Notes under the pieces: model-generated
The model's input: the letters and a program-made list of their open reading frames with translations, nothing else
Told to the model about the DNA's origin: nothing
The model's database searches: none
Position numbers and translations under genes: made by a program
Shown here: positions 31,032 to 36,731 of the stretch, piece by piece
Numbering within the stretch: the first letter of the stretch is position 1
How the letters are laid out: each line of letters opens with the position of its first letter
Assembly: GCA_046703825.1 (NCBI GenBank)
Contig: JBJKSO010000014.1
Coordinates: 1-36,731, forward strand
Direction of reading: 5' to 3'
DNA: 36,731 nucleotides
Source of the DNA: JBJKSO01 sp046703825
GTDB lineage: Bacteria > Chloroflexota > Dormibacteria > Aeolococcales > Bog-877

Positions 31032-32002
31032 CTCCCCTCGAAGAGGTCCAGGCATTGGGCAGCCGGATGCTGGACGAGGTCGAGAAGGTGGTGGTGGGCA
31101 AGCGGTCCGCGCTGGAGATGGTCCTGGTGGCGCTGCTGGCGGATGGCCACGTCCTGATTGAGGACTTCCCCGGGCTGGCGAAGACGCTGATTGCGAGATC
31201 GTTCGCGCAGGCGAGCCAGCTGCGCTTCGCCCGCATCCAGTTCACACCCGACTTGATGCCCTCCGACATCACCGGCTCGTCGATCTTCAACCAGCGCAGC
31301 GGCGATTTCGAGATGCGCCCGGGCCCGATCTTCGCCAACCTGGTTCTCGGGGACGAGATCAACCGCTCCCCACCGAAAACCCAGGCGGCGCTGCTGGAGG
31401 CGATGCAGGAGCGACAGGTGACGATCGAGGGCACCACCCATTCCCTACCCCACCCCTTCCTGGTGCTGGCGACCCAGAACCCGATCGAGTACGAGGGCAC
31501 CTATCCCCTGCCCGAGGCACAGCTCGACCGCTTTTTGGTGCGTATCCGGGTCGGCTACCCGGGCCGTGAGCAGGAGCGTCAGATGCTCACACTCCGCCGC
31601 GGCCGAGGTACCGACGAGGCAGAGCTGACTGCGGTGGTGGACGGCGACCAGCTGCTCAGGATGCAGCGCTCGCTGGAGGCGGTCCACGTCGACGCCGACG
31701 TCGAGTACTACATCGTTGATCTGGTGGAGGCGACCCGCAGCAGCCTACGGGTCCAGGTCGGTTCCAGTCCCAGAGGCTCGCTGGCGCTGCTCAAGCTCTC
31801 CCGGGCGCTGGCGGCGCTGCGCGGCCGCGACTACGTGACCCCCGACGACGTCAAGGTAGTGGCGGTGCCCGCGCTGGGGCACCGGCTTACGCTCAAGCCC
31901 GAGCTCTGGGTGCAGCGGCTGACCGGCGAGGACGTGGTGCGCGAATGCCTGGAGTCGGTGCCCACCCCGCCGACGGTGCGCCAGGCTGTCGCGCCGACGT
32001 GA
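31028..32002 (+). CDS. MoxR-family AAA+ ATPase
   Basis: A 324-aa MoxR-type AAA+ ATPase, a chaperone-like activator acting on a partner encoded nearby. Motifs: Walker A region EDFPGLAKT (45-53, K52), RIQFTPDLMPSDITGSSIF, Walker B LVLGDEINRSPPKTQAALLE, sensor 1 in LATQNPIEYEGTYPLPEAQ, arginine-finger region QLDRFLVRIRVGYP, and a lid domain with GSLALLKLSRALAALRGRDYVTPDDV. The loop reads GLAKT where many MoxR have GLGKT; Ala also occurs here in related RavA. Starts overlap on both sides (ATGA upstream, GTGA downstream), tying it to the membrane protein and to DUF58. Confidence 0.94.
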   Translation: MTPLEEVQALGSRMLDEVEKVVVGKRSALEMVLVALLADGHVLIEDFPGLAKTLIARSFAQASQLRFARIQFTPDLMPSDITGSSIFNQRSGDFEMRPGPIFANLVLGDEINRSPPKTQAALLEAMQERQVTIEGTTHSLPHPFLVLATQNPIEYEGTYPLPEAQLDRFLVRIRVGYPGREQERQMLTLRRGRGTDEAELTAVVDGDQLLRMQRSLEAVHVDADVEYYIVDLVEATRSSLRVQVGSSPRGSLALLKLSRALAALRGRDYVTPDDVKVVAVPALGHRLTLKPELWVQRLTGEDVVRECLESVPTPPTVRQAVAPT

Positions 32003-33273
32003 GCAGCCGGCCGACCGCGCGGCTGGTCGGCTACAGCGTGCTGGTGGCGCTGGGCCTGCTGGGGAGCCTCGTGGTGGGGCGGGTGGTGCTGGTGGCGCTG
32101 GTGGCGCCCTTCGCACTGTGGCTGCTGATCGGAGCGGCCCTGGCCCGCACTCCCACGGTCTCGTTCCAAAGCGAGATCGACCGCAGGGTGGCCCTGGAGG
32201 GGGAGGAGGTCCAGTGTGCCGGCGAGGTCGTCAGCGACAGCGCGGTGGCATGGTTGGAGGTCGCGGTGAAGCTGCCGTCGACCTTCGGTTCCGACCCCCC
32301 CGGCGGGCGCTGGCGGGTTTCGCCCAGGCCGGGAAGCCGCGAGCCCTTGATCTGGGAACTCACCCCCCGGGAGTGGGGGGCGTTCCGGCTTGGCGAGCTC
32401 AGCCTTCGTGCCACCGATCCCATGGGGCTGTTCGCCTTCTCCGAGGACGGCCCCGCCGGCGAGTGGATGCGGGTCTACCCCGCCTGGCGGCGGCTGCGGG
32501 AGATGGTGCCGCCGCAACGAACCCAGGTGTTCGCCGGCAACCGGCTGGCCCGGCAGCAGGGGGAGGGGATCGAGTTCGCCGATGTGCGCCCCTTCGTAGC
32601 TGGCGACCGCATCCGCCGCATCAACTGGCGGGTGACGGCCCGCGCCGCCCAGCCCTACGTCAACGACTTCCACCTTGAGCGCAACGCCGACGTGATCCTG
32701 TTCATCGACACCTTCACCGCCCTGGGGGTGGGCCGCGACTCGGTACTGGGGCTCGCGGTCCGGGCGGCCTCGGCCCTGGGAGACTCGTACCTGCGGCAGC
32801 GGGACCGGGTGGGGGTCGTCGGCTTCGGGGGAATCCTGCGCTGGCTTTCCCCAGGGATGGGCAGCACTCAGCTCTACCGGATCGTGGAGTCCCTCCTCGA
32901 CGCCGAGGTGGTGCCGAGCTACGCCTGGCGCGAGGTGAGCACCATCCCGCCCCGGGTGCTGCCGCCGGCCGCCCTGGTGATCGCGCTCTCCCCGCTGCTG
33001 GACGACCGCACCGCCGGGGCGCTGGCGGACCTGCACCGGCGCGGCTACGACCTCACTGTCATCGAGGTCGATCCGGAGCAGTTTCTGCCCCCAGCCCCGG
33101 GCACGGTATCGCCGGAAGCGCTGCGGCTCTGGCGGCTGCGGCGGCGCCTGCGTCGCGAGGCCTTCACCTCCGAGGGTGTGGTGGTGGTGCCCTGGGGCAG
33201 GGAGCAGCCGCTCGACGCCGCCCTGGCGGCAGCACGCGAGTACAGGAGGTTCGTACGCCGAGTTCTCGTGTGA
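31999..33273 (+). CDS. DUF58 family protein
   Basis: A 424-aa protein with two N-terminal helices (about 10-48), a beta-rich outside-like region and the DUF58 core FADVRPFVAGDRIRRINWR (from residue 193), followed by a von Willebrand A-like segment VILFIDTFTALG whose Asp is near residue 237. DUF58 proteins are the usual partners of MoxR ATPases and are implicated in envelope or large-complex assembly; no reaction is known. GTG 31999 overlaps the moxR stop (GTGA); a longer in-frame reading from 31945 overlaps moxR further and has no support. The next gene overlaps its stop by 4 nt. Confidence 0.9.
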   Translation: MSSRPTARLVGYSVLVALGLLGSLVVGRVVLVALVAPFALWLLIGAALARTPTVSFQSEIDRRVALEGEEVQCAGEVVSDSAVAWLEVAVKLPSTFGSDPPGGRWRVSPRPGSREPLIWELTPREWGAFRLGELSLRATDPMGLFAFSEDGPAGEWMRVYPAWRRLREMVPPQRTQVFAGNRLARQQGEGIEFADVRPFVAGDRIRRINWRVTARAAQPYVNDFHLERNADVILFIDTFTALGVGRDSVLGLAVRAASALGDSYLRQRDRVGVVGFGGILRWLSPGMGSTQLYRIVESLLDAEVVPSYAWREVSTIPPRVLPPAALVIALSPLLDDRTAGALADLHRRGYDLTVIEVDPEQFLPPAPGTVSPEALRLWRLRRRLRREAFTSEGVVVVPWGREQPLDAALAAAREYRRFVRRVLV

Positions 33274-33827
33274 TCCTGGCGTCGCTGGCCATGCTCCTGG
33301 CGGGCTCTCTGCTCGCCGCCGGCGCGGTCCTGAGCACGCTACACCTGCGCGCGCCCGTGCTCAGCGACGAGGTGGTTGGTCTCGCGGTCCTGCTGGCGGC
33401 GCTGGTGTTGAACTGGCCCTCGGCGGTACCGCTAAGCGGTGGCATCCTGCTGGCTGGCGTTGCGGCTGTTCTGGTGGTGTCAGGACCGGCGGCGCTGGCG
33501 CCGGTGCTCGGTCTCGCCGCCTTCCTGGCCTGCGAGTTCGGCTTCGCCTCCCTGGAGCGTGCCCATCCCGCTGGCGAGCCCGGTTGGGTGCTCGCCTCTC
33601 AGGGACTGCGCCTGGCCGCGATGTCAGTCCTCGGAGTGGGCACCGGCCTGCTGGTGCTGGTGGTGGGGGCGGTCAACTTCGCCGGCGGCCTCTACCTCAC
33701 CGCCCTGGGGGCGATGGCCGCCGTGGTCGCGATCGCCCTGGTGGTGACGGGATCCCGCCGGGTGCGGGGGCCGCGACCCCCGCGACCGGTCAGCCGGCTA
33801 GGACGCGGACGGGTGACACTGCGCTGA
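33270..33827 (+). CDS. Polytopic membrane protein of the MoxR-DUF58 operon
   Basis: A 185-aa, very hydrophobic protein with five or six likely helices (for instance about 3-23, 35-47, 54-75, 77-93, 110-131 and 138-160) and a basic, Pro/Arg-rich tail. I do not recognise a family. The GTG start overlaps the DUF58 stop by 4 nt, so it belongs to the same translationally coupled set. Its final 38 bases overlap the tail of the convergent M16 gene, and the Pro/Arg tail is encoded by a GC-rich hairpin. Confidence 0.72.
   Translation: MILASLAMLLAGSLLAAGAVLSTLHLRAPVLSDEVVGLAVLLAALVLNWPSAVPLSGGILLAGVAAVLVVSGPAALAPVLGLAAFLACEFGFASLERAHPAGEPGWVLASQGLRLAAMSVLGVGTGLLVLVVGAVNFAGGLYLTALGAMAAVVAIALVVTGSRRVRGPRPPRPVSRLGRGRVTLR
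33764..33783. other. GC-rich hairpin at the convergent gene ends
   Basis: GCGGGGG (33764-33770) and CCCCCGC (33777-33783) form a 7-bp stem with a 6-base loop, 7 bases beyond the M16 stop on the minus strand and inside the end of the plus-strand membrane gene. No T tract follows on either side, so intrinsic termination is doubtful; it could slow polymerases where the two transcripts collide. Confidence 0.35.
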
Positions 33828-35127
33828 GCCCGTCTCGAATCCGGTCGGCGTCGCCGACCAGGACCATGGTCAGCGCGGTGGGGGAGAGGTGGCGCTGCGC
33901 CACTTGGCGGACTTCTTCGGCACCGACTTCGGCCAGCCGGCGTTGGTATCCCTCTAAGTAGGTCTGGTCCAGGCCGTGGGTCTGGAGTGAGGCCAGAGTG
34001 CTGGCCAGTCCGGACTGGGTCTGCAGCCTCAGCACCCGCACCCCCGACAGAAAGCGTTTGGTGCGCTCCAGTTCGTCGGCCGGCACCCCCGCGGTGGCCA
34101 TCCGGCCCAGCTCGTACTGCACCTCGAGCAGGGCCGCCGCGGTCGCTTCGGTGCGTACCTCGACATTGACGAGCACGAAGCCGTCGCGAAGGTGGCTCTC
34201 GAGGCGGCCGTGCGGGCTGTAGGCGTAACCCTTGTCCTCGCGCAGGTTGCGCATCAGCCGGGACTCCATGCCCCCACCCAGCACCGAGACCGCCAGCTCC
34301 AGCGGCAGGTAATCGGGTTCACCCACGGCCGGGGTGCTGGCGCCAGCCATCAGCACCGTCTGCACCGAACCGGGCCGGTCGATCAGCACCACCTCCGGGC
34401 TGCGGTGGGCCGCCACTGCCGGGGCTGGCTCGGGAGTCTCGGCCCCGATCCACCCGCCGAAGGCCCGCGCCAGCCGGTCCCGGGTGGTTTCGGGTTCCAC
34501 GTCGCCCACGACTGTGATCCGGGCGGCCGCCGGGTGGAAGCGGGCTCGATAGAAGTCGAGCAGCGTTTGGCGGCTGGTGGCCTCGACCTGCTCCTCGGAG
34601 GGTTGGGGCCTGCCGTAGGGGTGGTTCTGGTAGACCTCGGCCTGCAGCGCCTCCGCCGCCACGAAGTCGGGGGTGGCACGTGCGACCCGAAGATTGTCGA
34701 TCAGCTTCGCCTTCTCGGTTTCTAGGTCGGAGGGCGGCAGCTCGGGCTCGGTGACGACCGAGGCCAGGATCCTGTAGAGCTCAGCCTCGGCCTCGCTCAG
34801 CGCGGCTGCGGCCAGGTGGATGTGGTCCTGGTCCTGGTGGACGGTCATCGAGCCGCCCAGCCGGTGCAGGGCCTCCGCCAGCGCCTGCTGGTCCATGGTC
34901 CTGGTCCCCAGCGAGAGCCCGCGGCGGAGTAGCTCGCCGGTGGCTGGGCCGGGTCCGGCGCTGCCGCCGGCGGGGACGGTCAGGCGGAACTCCACCCGTG
35001 GCACCGTGGGCCGGGGCAGCACCGTCAGGGCGAGCCGATTGTCCAAGCTGGTGCGCACCGGCGCACCGACCCGCAGCTCCGGCAGAGCTCCCGGCGAGGG
35101 GACGTCTAGCCGGTCCAGCTCGATCAC
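33790..35127 (-). CDS. M16 family peptidase-like protein, zinc-site deficient subunit
   Basis: A 445-aa M16 (pitrilysin/MPP-like) protein. The fold is visible from RLALTVLPRPTVPRVEFRLTVPAGG, the domain junction YRARFHPAAARITVVGDVEP, and the C-terminal half with GGGMESRLMRNLREDKGYAYSPHG, the typical R/Y substrate-binding segment of M16. Where HxxEH should stand, aligned with HLFEH of the neighbour, this protein has ELLRR (65-69), so it cannot bind the catalytic zinc. In two-subunit M16 peptidases the inactive partner helps bind substrate, and the active partner is encoded immediately upstream with a 4-nt overlap. Confidence 0.9.
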   Translation of the reverse strand: MIELDRLDVPSPGALPELRVGAPVRTSLDNRLALTVLPRPTVPRVEFRLTVPAGGSAGPGPATGELLRRGLSLGTRTMDQQALAEALHRLGGSMTVHQDQDHIHLAAAALSEAEAELYRILASVVTEPELPPSDLETEKAKLIDNLRVARATPDFVAAEALQAEVYQNHPYGRPQPSEEQVEATSRQTLLDFYRARFHPAAARITVVGDVEPETTRDRLARAFGGWIGAETPEPAPAVAAHRSPEVVLIDRPGSVQTVLMAGASTPAVGEPDYLPLELAVSVLGGGMESRLMRNLREDKGYAYSPHGRLESHLRDGFVLVNVEVRTEATAAALLEVQYELGRMATAGVPADELERTKRFLSGVRVLRLQTQSGLASTLASLQTHGLDQTYLEGYQRRLAEVGAEEVRQVAQRHLSPTALTMVLVGDADRIRDGLSAVSPVRVLAG

Positions 35128-36428
35128 GCCGGTCGCTCTCCTGGAAGCCAGTTCAGAACGGTGGACCGCTCTGACCGCAGCCAGCTCTGCACCGCCTGCT
35201 GCACCTGGTGTGTGCCCAGCAGCTGAAACCGCTCCGGCAGCTGATCCACGGCCAGGGGCTGGCGATGGACCGCCGTCATCACCCCCAGCTCCCGCATTCG
35301 CCCCATCCGGCTGTCGCAGTTGGCGTGGTAGAGGCTCAGCTCCCGGCGTTTGGCCCGGGTGAGTTCGTCTTCGGTGGGACCTGCCTCAGCCAGCTTCTCC
35401 ACTTCTTCGTCGATCGCCGCCAAGACCGCCGCGTTGCTGACGCCGGCCCGGGGTGCGGCCTCCAGGGTGAAGAGCGCCGGGCCGCCGAACTCGAAGGCGT
35501 CGCCGATCGGGTAATGGGGACCGCCGTCGATCTGCAGCAGCAGCTGGCGCTCCCGGATGAGGCGGCGCTGGAGCCGCGAGGCGCGCCCGTCGGTGAGCAC
35601 CCGGGCCGCCAGCGCCAGGGGTAGATGGTCTGGGTGGCCGAAGGGGGCGGTCGGGTAACCCAGCGCCAGTCGCGGCTCGGGAGCCAGCGAATCCCGGCGC
35701 TCAAACTCCCGCCGGGCCGTCGGCAGGGGCTCGCTGACGTCCGGCGGGATCGGAGCCGGGCGCGAGCTGATCGGTTCGAAGTAGCGCCGCACCAGCTCCT
35801 GGGCCCGGAGCGGGTCGAAGTCGCCGACCAGGATCAGGCAGGCGTTGGCCGGGCCGTACCAGGTGTCGTGAAAGTCGCGGGCCTCGGCAAGGGTGGCCGA
35901 CTCCAGGTCTGCGAAGTCCCCGTAGAAGTTGTGGGCGTTGGGAAACCGGGTGAAGGCGTACTGGGAGAGCCAGAGCCAGGAGAAGCCCCCGTAGGGCTGG
36001 CTCAGGACGTTGACGCGGACTTCCTGCTCCACCACATCCACCTGGTTGCGCAGGTTGGTCTCGTTGAGAGCCAGCCGCGCCATTCGGTCCGCCTCCATGA
36101 AGCAGGCCATCTCCAGTGCGGGGGAGGGCAGCACCTCGAAGTAGGCGGTGTAGTCGTGGCGGGTGAAGCCGTTCAGAACTCCCCCAGCCCCCGAGATCAG
36201 CTGGCCGAACTCGGCTTGGCTGACCCGGGGAGTGCCCTCGAACATGAGGTGCTCGAACAGGTGGGCGAAGCCGGTGCGGCCCTCGGGCTCCAGCCTGAAG
36301 CCAACCCGGTAGAAGACGCCCACGGCCACGGTGGGCGAGCTGCGTTCCGAGCTGAGCACCACCTCCAGCCCGTTGTCCAAGGTGAGCGTGCTCAGCTGAT
36401 GGGCGAGTGGGCGGGGGGCTTGGGCCAT
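35124..36428 (-). CDS. M16 family zinc peptidase, catalytic subunit
   Basis: A 434-aa M16 peptidase with an intact inverted zinc motif HLFEH (H56, E59, H60) in GFAHLFEHLMFEGTP and the third ligand E136 in VVEQEVRVN, 76 residues on, as in the MPP/PqqF group. It also has GGVLNGFTRHDYTAYFEVLP and the domain junction YGPANACLILVGDFDP. No signal peptide is seen, so it is probably cytoplasmic or membrane-associated. It forms a coupled pair with the zinc-less subunit. The ATG at 36428 is preceded at 9 nt by a TACCAT box and lacks a Shine-Dalgarno. Substrate unknown. Confidence 0.94.
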   Translation of the reverse strand: MAQAPRPLAHQLSTLTLDNGLEVVLSSERSSPTVAVGVFYRVGFRLEPEGRTGFAHLFEHLMFEGTPRVSQAEFGQLISGAGGVLNGFTRHDYTAYFEVLPSPALEMACFMEADRMARLALNETNLRNQVDVVEQEVRVNVLSQPYGGFSWLWLSQYAFTRFPNAHNFYGDFADLESATLAEARDFHDTWYGPANACLILVGDFDPLRAQELVRRYFEPISSRPAPIPPDVSEPLPTARREFERRDSLAPEPRLALGYPTAPFGHPDHLPLALAARVLTDGRASRLQRRLIRERQLLLQIDGGPHYPIGDAFEFGGPALFTLEAAPRAGVSNAAVLAAIDEEVEKLAEAGPTEDELTRAKRRELSLYHANCDSRMGRMRELGVMTAVHRQPLAVDQLPERFQLLGTHQVQQAVQSWLRSERSTVLNWLPGERPA

Positions 36429-36437
36429 GCGTTGGCG

Positions 36438-36443
36438 ATGGTA
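36438..36443 (-). promoter_or_regulatory. -10-like box TACCAT of the M16 operon
   Basis: On the minus strand TACCAT ends 9 nt before the M16 ATG, predicting a leader of only a few bases. No Shine-Dalgarno is present. Confidence 0.35.
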
Positions 36444-36514
36444 GCAGTGGCTCTCGACCGCACCTAGCCTCCCAGCGCCGGGGCCCCGGAGCGCCCGCCG
36501 CCAGCACTGACGAA

Positions 36515-36545
36515 GCTGTAACGCGTCGGTAACGACAGTTACAGC
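36515..36545. promoter_or_regulatory. GTAACG direct repeat nested in a GCTGTAAC/GTTACAGC inverted repeat
   Basis: GTAACG occurs at 36518-36523 and 36529-36534, an exact 11-bp period. The 8-mer GCTGTAAC (36515-36522) is repeated in inverted form as GTTACAGC (36538-36545). A further GTTAC lies at 36582-36586. The layout CTGTAAC-N4-CGGTAAC resembles PhoB-type boxes. It could control a gene to the right, outside the window, or the M16 operon to the left. Confidence 0.45.
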
Positions 36546-36731
36546 GGTGGCTTAGAGGGTGTTCGCGGGTGCGGTTCTGCAGTTACATTTCCGCCTTGCA
36601 GGCGAGCCCGTCCAGGTGCAGCGGGCTGGAAAAGGGAGAGAGGCCGGGCGGTGGCGGTGGGCCGGGTCGGCCCGCCGCCGATCCGCCCTGGGAGAGCGTG
36701 ACCGTCGGCGGGTCGGTCGCCGGGTCGAAGG

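Larger units (their letters stand above)
36429..36731. other. Terminal region with no clear gene
   Basis: These 303 bases contain the M16 promoter, the GTAAC/GTTAC cluster, a possible plus-strand -10 TACATT (36584-36589) and then GC-rich sequence. A GTG at 36698 preceded by GGGAGA could start a gene running off the window (first residues MTVGGSVAGSK), but eleven codons cannot support a call. No RNA gene is recognisable. Confidence 0.5.

Noticed and set aside
31028..32002. Degenerate Walker A (GLAKT) in MoxR meaning loss of ATPase
   Set aside because: Lys and Thr are retained, related RavA also has Ala at this place, and Walker B and sensor residues are intact.
1..36731. CRISPR arrays, insertion sequences, integrases, toxin-antitoxin or phage genes
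   Set aside because: No regularly spaced long repeats, transposase or integrase motifs, or target-site duplications were seen.

Overview
The window is GC-rich, densely packed bacterial chromosome with frequent GTG and TTG starts, many 4-nt start/stop overlaps and short spacers. Nothing in it indicates phage, plasmid, insertion sequence or CRISPR. The contents (Tad-type pilus genes, large FtsX-type permease, GT87-type membrane mannosyltransferases, F420-type PPOX flavoprotein, RF2 frameshift, no outer-membrane genes) suggest a high-GC Terrabacteria lineage, Chloroflexota/Dormibacterota-like, with Actinomycetota second. This placement is inference; no marker tree was run.

Region 1 (94-15990, all plus strand) is one nearly gapless run. 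It begins inside a Tad/Flp pilus locus: cpaB, a receiver-domain TadZ/CpaE, cpaF, tadB, tadC, a DUF192 gene and a second, shorter cpaF. It continues with a secreted CAP/SCP-domain protein, an ABC ATPase, an 833-aa FtsX-type permease, a GT87-like membrane glycosyltransferase and secA. The genes could make a cell-surface appendage and its envelope support. Pilins, prepilin peptidase and TadE/F-type genes are not in the window.

Region 2 (16010-20503): a second GT87-like gene converges on secA and ends in an intrinsic terminator. It is divergent from prfB, which carries the classical programmed +1 frameshift. ftsE and ftsX follow, behind a promoter with an 11-bp-period direct repeat.

Region 3 (20579-25707): a 2-oxo-acid dehydrogenase set (E1 alpha, E1 beta, E2), then lipA and lipB, which make the lipoyl cofactor that E2 carries. 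No E3 is present.

Region 4 (25794-29435): a small unknown protein, tRNA-Val(UAC), and on the minus strand a 61-aa membrane ORF, a PPOX-class flavoprotein and glutamine-dependent NAD synthetase.

Region 5 (29518-33827): DUF4129 protein, small membrane protein, MoxR ATPase, DUF58 protein and membrane protein, translationally coupled from the second gene on. Region 6 (33790-36428, minus) is an M16 peptidase pair, one active and one lacking the zinc motif. The last 303 bases hold no clear gene but contain a cluster of GTAAC/GTTAC motifs.

A recurring regulatory pattern is a TANNNT box exactly 6 nt before the start codon (prfB, lipA, PPOX), which suggests leaderless transcripts.
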